64,000 nucleotides of DNA, from assembly GCA_051162045.1 (NCBI GenBank), contig JBISDI010000002.1. One strand, given 5' to 3'. Below are positions 24,426 through 33,716 of this stretch, piece after piece. The translations under genes and the position numbers were made by a program. Positions within the stretch are counted from its first letter, which is position 1; every line of letters starts with the position of its first letter. This DNA is from Anaerozeibacter quisquiliarum. Lineage in GTDB: Bacteria; Bacillota; Clostridia; Christensenellales; Aristaeellaceae. The notes under the pieces were generated by a model. It worked only from the letters and a program-made list of their open reading frames with translations. It was not told the origin of the DNA and made no database searches.

Positions 24426-26581
24426 ACATCACAATCGCGCTGGCGGGCAATCCCAACAGCGGCAAGACCACGCTGTTCAACGCGCTGACCGGCTCCAACC
24501 AATACGTAGGCAACTGGCCGGGCGTAACGGTGGAGCGCAAGGAGGCTTGCTTTGAAATCGGCGACGACCAGGCGCTCCTGGTCGACCTGCCGGGCGTGTA
24601 CTCGCTCTCGCCCTATTCGATCGAGGAGAACATCACGCGCCACTTCATCGCCCAGCACAGCCCCGACGTGGTGCTCAACATCGTGGACGCCACCAACATC
24701 GAGCGCAACCTGTACCTGACGCTGCAGTTGATGGAGCTCGAGCGCCCGACCGTGATCGCGCTCAACCTGATGGACGAGCTCGAGAAGGACGGCGGCGGGA
24801 TCGACTGCGAGCGGCTGTCGCATTTCCTCGGCGCGCCGGTGGTGCCCATCTCGGCCAAGAAGCGCCGGGGCTTTGATCGGCTGTTTCAGGCGCTGCACGA
24901 TCAGGTGCGGGGCCCCCGCCCGGTATCGCCGGTTCAGCGCTACGACGCCTCCACGCGCCTCGCGGTCAGCCAGTTGGTGGCGGCGCTGGGCGGCGCGGGC
25001 TCGCACTCGGCGTTCGACGAGCGCGAGCACCACGCGCACCGCGACGAGCGGGAGCGCGACGACGACCACGGCGAGCGCGCGCGCCACGCCCACATCGGCG
25101 GCTACGAGGACGAGGGCGACGACGACTTCGCCCCGCCGACGGGCTGGGTGGCGCTCAAGCTGCTCGAGGGCGACGAGGCGCTGCTCGGGGCGGCCTACCT
25201 GACGGGCGACCAGCGCGCGTCCATTGAGGCCATTGTGGACGGCTACGTCGGGCGCGGCCGGGCGGATCACCCGGGCATCGACGCGCTGACGCTGGTGGCC
25301 GACTGCCGCTACCGCGCAATCGAGCGGGCGCTGCGCGAATCGGGCTTCAAGCGCTCGGCGGTGAACCGGGAGGATGCATCGTACCGGATCGATCGGCTGC
25401 TGATGAACAAATACCTGGCGTTTCCCATTTTTTTGCTCGTGATGGGGCTGATGTTCGCCGTGACCTTCGGGCCGATCGGGCGGACGCTGACCGGCTTGAT
25501 GGAATGGCTGATCGGCGACGTGCTGTCGGGCGCGGCCGAAGCCGCTCTCGCCTTCATGGGCGCGAGCGCCGCTCTCAAGTCGCTGGTGTTGGACGGCGTG
25601 ATCGCGGGCGTGGGCGGGGTGATGACCTTTTTGCCTCAGATCCTGCTCATCTTCCTCGGCATGTCGATCCTCGAGGATTCGGGTTACATGGCGCGGGCCG
25701 CGTTCATCACCGACAAGCTGCTGCGTCGCATGGGGCTGTCCGGGCGCTCGTTCATCCCGATGCTGATGGGCTTTGGCTGCACCACCACCGCGATCATCGC
25801 GGCCAGGGGCGTTGAAAACGAGCGCGACCGGCGCATGACGATCATGCTGACCCCGTTCATGTCCTGCGGCGCGCGGCTGCCGGTGTACGGGCTGTTCGCG
25901 GCGGCGTTCTTCGAGCGGCACCAGGCGCTGACGGTGCTCAGCCTGTACCTGATGGGCATGCTGGTCATGGTGGCGGCCGGGCTGATCCTGCGCAAGACCG
26001 CCTTCCGCGAGGGCGACACGCCGTTCGTCATGGAGTTGCCGCCCTACCGTTGGCCGACGCCGATCAACGTGCTCAGGCGGCTGCGGGATCGGGCCAAGGA
26101 CTTTTTGACCCGCGCGGGCACGCTGATCTTCGCCATGAGCGTGCTGATCTGGTTCTTGCAGGCATTCTCGTCCGATTTGCATTACGTGACCGACTCGTCG
26201 CGCAGCCTATTCGCGACGATCGGCGGCTGGATCGCGCCCGTGTTCAGGCCGCTCGGCTTCGGCGAATGGGAAAAGGGCGTGGCGCTTTTAAGCGGACTCG
26301 TGGCCAAGGAGGCGGTGGTGTCGACGCTGGGCGTGCTGTACGCCGCGGGCGACACGACGCAGCTGGCCGGTCTGCTCAAGGCGCACTTCACGGCGCTGTC
26401 CGCCTATTCGTTTTTGACGTTCATCCTGCTGTACACGCCCTGCGTGGCGGCCGTCGCCGCGCTTAGGCGCGAGATGCGCTCGGCGAAGTACACTTTGCTG
26501 GCGATCGCCATGCAAATCGGCAGCGCCTATTCGGCGGCGCTCATCATCTATCAGGTAGGGAGGCTCATGGGATTTTCATGA
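24422..26581 (+). CDS. feoB: Ferrous iron transporter FeoB
   Basis: A 719-residue GTPase-coupled Fe(II) permease. G1 is AGNPNSGKTTLFNALTG, G2 NWPGVTVERKE, G3 DLPGVYSLSPYS and G4 NLMD. The Gate and FeoB_C regions carry GFGCTTTAI and MTIMLTPFMSCGARLPVY, with about 8-10 membrane segments in residues 330-715. Unusual: about residues 194-240 are an insertion very rich in His, Asp, Glu and Arg (EHHAHRDERERDDDHGER), between the G domain and the usual helical extension. It starts with TTG inside feoA's stop and ends in an ATGA overlap with the next small gene. Confidence 0.94.
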   Translation: MNITIALAGNPNSGKTTLFNALTGSNQYVGNWPGVTVERKEACFEIGDDQALLVDLPGVYSLSPYSIEENITRHFIAQHSPDVVLNIVDATNIERNLYLTLQLMELERPTVIALNLMDELEKDGGGIDCERLSHFLGAPVVPISAKKRRGFDRLFQALHDQVRGPRPVSPVQRYDASTRLAVSQLVAALGGAGSHSAFDEREHHAHRDERERDDDHGERARHAHIGGYEDEGDDDFAPPTGWVALKLLEGDEALLGAAYLTGDQRASIEAIVDGYVGRGRADHPGIDALTLVADCRYRAIERALRESGFKRSAVNREDASYRIDRLLMNKYLAFPIFLLVMGLMFAVTFGPIGRTLTGLMEWLIGDVLSGAAEAALAFMGASAALKSLVLDGVIAGVGGVMTFLPQILLIFLGMSILEDSGYMARAAFITDKLLRRMGLSGRSFIPMLMGFGCTTTAIIAARGVENERDRRMTIMLTPFMSCGARLPVYGLFAAAFFERHQALTVLSLYLMGMLVMVAAGLILRKTAFREGDTPFVMELPPYRWPTPINVLRRLRDRAKDFLTRAGTLIFAMSVLIWFLQAFSSDLHYVTDSSRSLFATIGGWIAPVFRPLGFGEWEKGVALLSGLVAKEAVVSTLGVLYAAGDTTQLAGLLKAHFTALSAYSFLTFILLYTPCVAAVAALRREMRSAKYTLLAIAMQIGSAYSAALIIYQVGRLMGFS

Positions 26582-26745
26582 ACGCAATCGGCTACATTGT
26601 GGCGGCGCTGATCGCGGGCGCGGCCGCCTGGATCCTGATCCGCCGCCTTGCGCGCTTTATCCGCACCGGCGGCCGCTCGGCCTGCGACAACTGCCCGTAC
26701 GCAAACGGCTGCGGCGGCAGCTGCCCGGATCCGCGCGAGCGCTGA
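26578..26745 (+). CDS. FeoB-associated Cys-rich membrane protein
   Basis: A 55-residue protein starting inside the feoB stop codon (ATGA). It has one N-terminal membrane helix (YIVAALIAGAAAWILI, about residues 6-21), a basic stretch (RRLARFIRTGGR) and a Cys-rich tail CDNCPYANGCGGSC with cysteines at 36, 39, 45 and 49. This matches the small Cys-rich proteins encoded after feoB in Firmicutes, proposed to assist iron uptake. Translational coupling and family layout make it a convincing gene despite its length. Confidence 0.85.
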   Translation: MNAIGYIVAALIAGAAAWILIRRLARFIRTGGRSACDNCPYANGCGGSCPDPRER

Positions 26746-26857
26746 AACCATGTCAATCCGATTGGTTTCTGTTATCCCCTATGTCCAAACATCCCCCTGT
26801 CCAAACTGCTGCATTTGTAAAATTTCATCTCTAAAGATGGCATCATTCGACCGTTTG

Positions 26858-26866
26858 TGCTATAAT
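26858..26866 (+). promoter_or_regulatory. Extended -10 promoter of the hydrogenase operon
   Basis: TGCTATAAT is a perfect extended -10 element; no good -35 is seen. Downstream at 26889-26918 an imperfect stem (AGGCGGGGC with GCCTCGTCCT) lies in the leader before hydC; its role is unclear. Confidence 0.5.
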
Positions 26867-26944
26867 CGATAACGGCCTTGGTCAGGCGGGGCTTTTGTTT
26901 TGCCTCGTCCTGATAATATTTTAACTATGAGGAGGATCCGCCTT

Positions 26945-27424
26945 ATGTCCGTTCTGGAAGACAAGGGCAAGCTGCAAAAGCTCGACGAGGTCATTGCGGC
27001 CAACAAGGGCGAACGGGGGGCCGTGATGCGCACGCTGCAAGCCGCGCAGGACATCTTTGACCACGTCCCGCGCGAGGTACAGCGCCACATCGCCGAGGGG
27101 CTGAATGTCACGCTGAGCGAGGTGTACGGCGTGGCCACCTTCTATTCGCAGTTTGCGCTGGAGCCGCGCGGCCGGTTCGTGATCGGCGTGTGCCTGGGCA
27201 CCGCCTGTTACGTCAAGGGCGCGAAGACGGTGCTTGAGCGGATTGAGTCGGAGCTCGACTGCAAGCCGGGCCAAAGCACCGCCGACTTGCGCTTCACCCT
27301 CAAGGATACGCGCTGCCTGGGCGCGTGCGGCCTGGCGCCGGTCATGATGATTAACGAGGATGTGTACGGCCGCCTGACGCCCGACGACGTTCCCGGCATC
27401 CTCGACAAGTACCGGGCTATGTAG
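26945..27424 (+). CDS. hydC: NuoE-like 2Fe-2S subunit of bifurcating hydrogenase (HydC)
   Basis: A 159-residue thioredoxin-fold 2Fe-2S protein. Cluster ligands are in GVCLGTACYVKGA and DTRCLGACGLAPVMMIN (C-x4-C ... C-x3-C). The helical N-terminus ends with LNVTLSEVYGVATFYSQF, as in NuoE. ATG 26945 has GGAGG 9 nt upstream. It is first in the order hydC, ATPase, 2Fe-2S protein, hydB, hydA; in the trimeric enzyme HydC carries electrons near the NADH-oxidising HydB. Could equally be named nuoE. Confidence 0.88.
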   Translation: MSVLEDKGKLQKLDEVIAANKGERGAVMRTLQAAQDIFDHVPREVQRHIAEGLNVTLSEVYGVATFYSQFALEPRGRFVIGVCLGTACYVKGAKTVLERIESELDCKPGQSTADLRFTLKDTRCLGACGLAPVMMINEDVYGRLTPDDVPGILDKYRAM

Positions 27425-27427
27425 CAG

Positions 27428-27988
27428 ATGTTTGAGCTGTCGCTGCATATTCTGGACCTTGCCCAGAATTCCATCTCGGCCGGGGCAACGCTTGTGACGA
27501 TCGAGATCGCGATCGGCCGATTGCCGGGCCTGCTCGTCATCGCGCTGATCGACGACGGCTGCGGCATGGATGAGGCGCTGCTTGCGCGCGTGACCAGTCC
27601 GTTCGGCACCACGCGCAAGTCCCGCAAGGTGGGTCTGGGCATCCCGATGTTCATGCAGCTGGCCGAGCTCTGCGGCGGCGGCCTGACGCTCGAATCGACG
27701 CCCGGTTTGGGTACGCGGCTGGTCGCGCGGTTCGAATTGAACAGCATCGACCTGCCCCCGATGGGCGACCTCAGCGCCACGATGCGCTCGCTGATCCTGG
27801 GCGCGCCCGACCGGCCCGACTTCGTGCTCGATTACCGGGTAGGCGAGCACGCATTCCGGTTCGACACGCGCGAGATTCGGCAGGCGCTGGATGGGGTGGC
27901 GCTGAACGAGCCGGCCGTGCTTTCCTGGATCGGCGAATACATCGCGGAGGGCCTGGGCGCGGCGGACGAGGCCGCGCGGCGTAAATGA
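27428..27988 (+). CDS. Histidine-kinase-like ATPase in the hydrogenase operon
   Basis: A 186-residue GHKL ATPase without a phospho-accepting His domain. The N box is LHILDLAQNSISAGA, the G1 box IDDGCGMDEALLARV and the later loops TTRKSRKVGLGIPMF and STPGLGTRL. The C-terminal ~70 residues (from ATMRSLILGAPDRPDF) have no recognised partner domain. It starts 3 nt after hydC, with no strong ribosome site, suggesting coupled translation. Homologues occupy this position in clostridial and acetogen hyd operons (hydE in Acetobacterium woodii, from memory). Regulatory or assembly role is possible; unproven. Confidence 0.82.
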   Translation: MFELSLHILDLAQNSISAGATLVTIEIAIGRLPGLLVIALIDDGCGMDEALLARVTSPFGTTRKSRKVGLGIPMFMQLAELCGGGLTLESTPGLGTRLVARFELNSIDLPPMGDLSATMRSLILGAPDRPDFVLDYRVGEHAFRFDTREIRQALDGVALNEPAVLSWIGEYIAEGLGAADEAARRK

Positions 27989-28013
27989 AAGACTTATGGA
28001 GGTGCCATTGATT

Positions 28014-28379
28014 ATGAAGTCGTTTGCCGAACTTGAGGCGATTCGCCAGAAAACGCTCGACAAGGTCAACCTGCGCCGCGATCACGAAGGCGCGCGCATC
28101 GTGGTGGGCATGGCCACCTGCGGCATCGCCGCGGGCGCGCGGCCGGTGATGCTGGCCTTCCTGGATGAGGTGAGCAAACGCGGGTTGCTCGAGGTGGCGG
28201 TCGCGCAGACCGGTTGTATCGGCATGTGCCGGCTCGAGCCCATCGTCGAGGTCTTCATGCCCGGTCAGAGCAAGGTCACCTACGTCAAGGTTACGCCCGA
28301 GATGGCGGGCCGCATCGTGGCCGAGCACGTCGTCAACGGCCGACCCGTCGACGAATACACCATCGGCGCCGCCGAATAG
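28014..28379 (+). CDS. 2Fe-2S ferredoxin-like protein of the hydrogenase operon
   Basis: A 121-residue protein related to the thioredoxin-like 2Fe-2S N-terminus of HydB. Candidate ligands are in GMATCGIAAGARPVM and QTGCIGMCRLEPIVEV, the same spacing pattern as in HydB's first domain. ATG 28014 has GGAGGTG 9 nt upstream; the ATG at 27996 contains that ribosome site. It sits between the ATPase and hydB, the position of hydD in acetogen clusters. It probably shuttles electrons or stabilises the complex; neither is shown. Confidence 0.8.
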   Translation: MKSFAELEAIRQKTLDKVNLRRDHEGARIVVGMATCGIAAGARPVMLAFLDEVSKRGLLEVAVAQTGCIGMCRLEPIVEVFMPGQSKVTYVKVTPEMAGRIVAEHVVNGRPVDEYTIGAAE

Positions 28380-28396
28380 AACGAGGAGGAATCCGA

Positions 28397-30193
<1,797 letters not shown>

Positions 30194-30207
30194 GGAGGAT
30201 GCCAGTC

Positions 30208-31947
30208 ATGAACACGATCAACCTGTTAATCGACGGCGTCGCGGTGTCGGTTCCGCAGGGCACCACGGTGCTCGAGGCCGCCCGTGCCGCGGGCATCCGC
30301 ATACCGACGCTGTGCTATCTGAGCGGCATCAACGAGATCGGCGCATGCCGTATGTGCGTGGTCGATACGGGCGCGCGCGCGCTGCAGGCGTCCTGCGTGC
30401 TGCCCGCGACCGAGGGCATGCAGGTCAAGACCAACACGCCCAAGATACGCGAGGCGCGCAGAATCAACCTCGAGCTGCTGCTGTCCAACCACGACAAGAG
30501 CTGCCTGTCCTGCGTGCGCTCCACCAATTGCGAGCTGCAGGCGCTGTGCAACGAGTACGGCGTGTCCGACGAGAACCGCTTCGAGGGCTCGATAACGCCG
30601 TCCACAATCGACGAGGTGTCGCCCTCGATCGTACGCAACAACGCCAAGTGCATCCTGTGCCGGCGCTGTGTGGCCGTCTGCACGAACCTGCAGAACGTGG
30701 GCGTGATCGGCGCGGTCAAGCGCGGGTTCAACACCGCGATCGAGTGCGCCTGGGGCGATTCGCTGGCGGAATCGCCGTGCATCAACTGCGGCCAGTGCAT
30801 CTCGGTGTGCCCGACCGGCGCGCTGACCGAGAAAGACGACACCAAGCAGGTGTGGGACGCGCTGTCCGACCCCGACAAGTACGTGGTCGTGCAGACCGCG
30901 CCCGCGGTGCGCGCGGCGCTGGGCGAAGAGTTCGGCATGCCGATGGGCACCTCGGTCACCGGCAAGATGGCCTGCGCGCTCAGGCGTATGGGCTTTGACA
31001 AGGTGTTCGACACCGACTTCGCCGCCGACCTCACGATCCTCGAGGAGGCGAACGAGCTGGTTGACCGCGTGACCAACGGCGGCGTGCTGCCGATGATTAC
31101 CTCCTGTTCGCCCGGCTGGATCAAGTATTGCGAGACCTACTACCCCGAGTTCCTGCCGAACCTGTCCACCTGCAAGTCGCCCCACGAGATGGAGGGCGCG
31201 CTGATTAAGAGCTACTTCGCCGAGAAGGAAGGCATCGACCCGAAGAAGATCGTGGTGGTGTCGGTGATGCCCTGCACGGCCAAGAAGTTTGAGGCCGCGC
31301 GGTCGGAGCTCGGAAGCAACGGCATGGCCGACGTGGACGTGGTCATCACCACGCGCGAGCTTGCGCGCATGATCAAGCAGGCCGGCATCGACTTTGCGCG
31401 GCTGCCCGACCAGGACTTTGACAAGCTGCTCGGCGAGTCGAGCGGCGCGAGCGTAATCTTCGGCGCGACCGGCGGCGTGATGGAGGCGGCGCTGCGCACC
31501 GCCTACGAGGTCATCACCGGCAAGTCGCTCGACGACGTCAATTTCGATGCCGTGCGCGGGCTCGCCGGCGTCAAGGAAGCCACGCTCAACCTGAACGGCC
31601 TGGAGATCAACGCCGCGGTCGCCCATTCGACCGGCATCGCCAGCCACCTGCTCGAGCAGGTCAAGGCGGGCGAGAAGAACTACACCTTCATCGAGGTCAT
31701 GGGCTGCCCCGGCGGCTGCGTGAACGGCGGCGGTCAGCCGATCGTCTCGCCCGAGCAGCGTGAAATCACCGACCCGCGCGTGCTGCGCGCCAACGCGCTC
31801 TACCGCGAGGACGCCGGCAAGGCCGTCCGCAAGTCCCACGAAAACCCGGAAATCAAGCAAATCTACGCCGATTTCCTGGGCAAGCCCAACTCCCACAAGG
31901 CGCACGAACTGCTGCACACGACCTATGTGAAGCGGGAGCGGTATTAG
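30208..31947 (+). CDS. hydA: [FeFe]-hydrogenase catalytic subunit
   Basis: A 579-residue hydrogenase. N-terminal 2Fe-2S ferredoxin (LCYLSGINEIGACRMC), the His/Cys 4Fe-4S site (NHDKSCLSCVRSTNCELQ), and two more 4Fe-4S motifs (CILCRRCVAVC, CINCGQCISVCPTGAL) lead to the H-cluster domain. All three H-cluster signatures are intact: TSCSPGW (near 298), MPCTAKKFE (near 354) and EVMGCPGGCVNGGGQP (near 496). It has the form of the electron-bifurcating HydA and lies last in its operon. AAGGAGG is 9 nt before ATG 30208. No maturase genes (hydEFG) are visible here. Confidence 0.95.
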   Translation: MNTINLLIDGVAVSVPQGTTVLEAARAAGIRIPTLCYLSGINEIGACRMCVVDTGARALQASCVLPATEGMQVKTNTPKIREARRINLELLLSNHDKSCLSCVRSTNCELQALCNEYGVSDENRFEGSITPSTIDEVSPSIVRNNAKCILCRRCVAVCTNLQNVGVIGAVKRGFNTAIECAWGDSLAESPCINCGQCISVCPTGALTEKDDTKQVWDALSDPDKYVVVQTAPAVRAALGEEFGMPMGTSVTGKMACALRRMGFDKVFDTDFAADLTILEEANELVDRVTNGGVLPMITSCSPGWIKYCETYYPEFLPNLSTCKSPHEMEGALIKSYFAEKEGIDPKKIVVVSVMPCTAKKFEAARSELGSNGMADVDVVITTRELARMIKQAGIDFARLPDQDFDKLLGESSGASVIFGATGGVMEAALRTAYEVITGKSLDDVNFDAVRGLAGVKEATLNLNGLEINAAVAHSTGIASHLLEQVKAGEKNYTFIEVMGCPGGCVNGGGQPIVSPEQREITDPRVLRANALYREDAGKAVRKSHENPEIKQIYADFLGKPNSHKAHELLHTTYVKRERY

Positions 31948-32020
31948 CCCTCCGGACGCCCCGGAGCGCTCGCGCGCCGGTTGCGAAAGAATCCATTGCC
32001 GCATATCGCTGCTTTTGCGA

Positions 32021-32046
32021 GGGCCGCCTTCGGGCGGCCTTCGCGC
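32021..32046 (+). terminator. Likely terminator of the hydrogenase operon
   Basis: GGCCGCC (32022-32028), TTCG tetraloop, GGCGGCC (32033-32039), then TTCGC. Very stable but with a weak T-run. Confidence 0.55.
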
Positions 32047-32048
32047 AT

Positions 32049-32250
32049 CCCCGCGTAAGCGGTCATGGGGATTCCAAAGGGGCAAAGCCCCTTTGGCGGG
32101 TTCCAAGGGCGGCGCCCTTGACCGCCGGAGGCCGTCTCCCCGTCCCCCGCGCCGCCGCATCCGCTCCCCACACACGGACCGCGCAGCCGAACTCAAGCGA
32201 CGGCGGCGCGGCGTTCCCGATGCGACCGCAGGGAGCGAGTCCCCCGCCGC
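32049..32250 (+). repeat. Dispersed intergenic element, copy A
   Basis: Noncoding, GC-rich region between hydA and the next gene. It has a 22-nt motif (32049-32070) that recurs with one mismatch at 60489-60510, in both copies followed by an AAGGGC-N-GCGCCCTT hairpin. A 10-bp hairpin with AAA loop lies at 32074-32096. The 21 nt at 32202-32222 are the exact reverse complement of 60627-60647, with further similarity around both. ORFs through it appear incidental. Confidence 0.7.
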
Positions 32251-32294
32251 GCAAAACCGCGCCCCTCCTCCAGCTTCATCCCTTAACAAACCCA

Positions 32295-32303
32295 TGCTAT
32301 AGT
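32295..32303 (+). promoter_or_regulatory. Extended -10 promoter of the amidohydrolase gene
   Basis: TGCTATAGT, 32 nt before ATG 32335; the -35 is weak. Confidence 0.4.
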
Positions 32304-32334
32304 AAATCATCCCCACAAAAGCGAGGCATGCTCC

Positions 32335-33126
32335 ATGATAATCGACGTGCACGCGCACATCTTCCCCGACGGCATCGCCGAGAAGGCGGCTTCGAACATC
32401 GCCCGGTTCTATAATCTGTCCATGGGCGCGGATGGGCGGTTGTCCACACTGCTCGACATGGAACGCCATGCGGGCGTGGACCGGGCGCTGCTGTGCTCGG
32501 CGGCGACCACCCCCGCGCAGACCGCCATCATCAACGACTTCACCAGCCAGACGGTGGCGGCGCATCCGGGGCTGCTGTACGGGCTGGGCGCGATGCACCA
32601 GAACTTCGCGGGCAAGGGCGACGAAGTGCGGCGCATCAAGGCGCTGGGGCTCAAGGGCGTCAAGGTTCACCCCGACATTCAAGGCGTGGCCCTCAACGAC
32701 GCGCGGTTTGACGAGCTTTACGAGGCGCTGGAGTCTACGGGCATGCCGCTGCTCGCGCACACCGGCGACCGGCGCTATCGGAACTCCAACCCGTCCGAGG
32801 TGCTCGATGTGCTCAGACGCTTCCCGCGGCTGACGTTGATCGCCGCGCACCTGGGCTGTTGGTCGGACTGGGCCGAGGGCGCGCGGCAGCTTGCCGGGCA
32901 TGAGCGCGTGTACGTGGACTGTTCGAGCTCGCTGTACGCGCTCGAACCCAATGAAGCCCGACGGATCATCCGCGCATTCGGGGCCGAGCGCGTGATGTTC
33001 GGCTCGGACTACCCGATGTGGACGCCGGCCGAGGAACTTGAGCGGCTGGACCGGCTGCAACTGACCGGCAGGGAGATGGATCTGATCCTCTGCCGAAACG
33101 CCCAGGCGTTGCTTGGTATGACCTGA
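32335..33126 (+). CDS. Amidohydrolase-family metal-dependent hydrolase
   Basis: A 263-residue TIM-barrel hydrolase of the amidohydrolase-2 type. The metal-binding start is MIIDVHAHIFPDG; later ligands are GVKVHPDIQG, LLAHTGDRRY, LIAAHLGCW and the Asp in MFGSDYPMWTP. Related enzymes include decarboxylases and lactonases such as the ACMSD group, so the reaction cannot be given. The ATG has no strong ribosome site but starts the conserved domain exactly. It is followed 29 nt later by a small membrane protein gene. Confidence 0.85.
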   Translation: MIIDVHAHIFPDGIAEKAASNIARFYNLSMGADGRLSTLLDMERHAGVDRALLCSAATTPAQTAIINDFTSQTVAAHPGLLYGLGAMHQNFAGKGDEVRRIKALGLKGVKVHPDIQGVALNDARFDELYEALESTGMPLLAHTGDRRYRNSNPSEVLDVLRRFPRLTLIAAHLGCWSDWAEGARQLAGHERVYVDCSSSLYALEPNEARRIIRAFGAERVMFGSDYPMWTPAEELERLDRLQLTGREMDLILCRNAQALLGMT

Positions 33127-33155
33127 CACGGCGAACAAAGGGAAGGGGGTTTTCC

Positions 33156-33602
33156 GTGCGCATCGTGAACAAGCGCCGATTCGGCGCGTTTCTTGTGCTG
33201 GTAGCGGTCGTCTTGCTGGCGGCGCTGGTCGTCCCCATGTGGTACTTTCGGCCGATCGCGCTGACCGACCAGCTGGCGCGCGCGGTCGACCTGGAGCATC
33301 TCAAGCAAGCGCAGCTGACCGCGGTCACACAGGGCGGGCCGGTCCGCGCGGAACTGACCGACCCCACGGCCATCCGCGCCTGCCTGGCGGCGCTCGAGGG
33401 CGCGCAAGTGCGCAGGAAGCTGTTTCCCGACGGCCTGCGCGAAGCAATGCCCGGCCAGAGCTTCCTGCTGCGGCTGACCGACGCGCAGGGTCGCGAGGCC
33501 CTGCTCGACATCGCCGGCCGCAGCATCGTGCTCAACCTGAACACCGGGTTCGATCTGACCGAGCCGGAGGATCTGTCGGCGCTGGGCCGGGCGATGGGAT
33601 AG
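33156..33602 (+). CDS. Uncharacterised membrane-anchored protein
   Basis: A 148-residue protein with a single N-terminal membrane helix (FGAFLVLVAVVLLAALVVPM, about residues 9-28) and a soluble extracytoplasmic domain with no recognised motif. It starts with GTG at 33156, preceded by AAGGGGG at 6 nt spacing. The soluble part (LTDPTAIRACLAALEGAQVR...) suggests a small alpha/beta fold. It is probably co-transcribed with the amidohydrolase gene. Not recognised. Confidence 0.7.
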   Translation: MRIVNKRRFGAFLVLVAVVLLAALVVPMWYFRPIALTDQLARAVDLEHLKQAQLTAVTQGGPVRAELTDPTAIRACLAALEGAQVRRKLFPDGLREAMPGQSFLLRLTDAQGREALLDIAGRSIVLNLNTGFDLTEPEDLSALGRAMG

Positions 33603-33612
33603 ACGCGAGAAA

Positions 33613-33668
33613 AAGTGTGCCCGCCTCACACCTGTCAGAACCAGAAAGCGTAGGGCGGACACACTTTG
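33613..33668. terminator. Long-loop hairpin between convergent genes
   Basis: AAAGTGTGCCCGCC (33613-33626) pairs with 33655-33668 with one mismatch; the loop is 28 nt. It lies between the membrane protein gene and the convergent CCA-adding enzyme gene, so a terminator role is likely, although no T-run follows on the plus strand. Confidence 0.45.
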
Positions 33669-33716
33669 GGGAACATACGCGGCGCCGAGCGGCAAGCGAC
33701 CGGAACGCGGACAGAC

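Noticed and set aside
24356..26182. 608-residue open frame antisense to feoB
   Set aside because: Mirror frame of a GC-rich gene; the feoB motifs on the other strand are unambiguous.
30226..33138. 970-residue open frame on the minus strand
   Set aside because: It lies antisense to hydA and the amidohydrolase gene. The composition (Ala, Arg, His, Gly) is that of a GC-rich antisense frame, and it has no domain motif or ribosome site.
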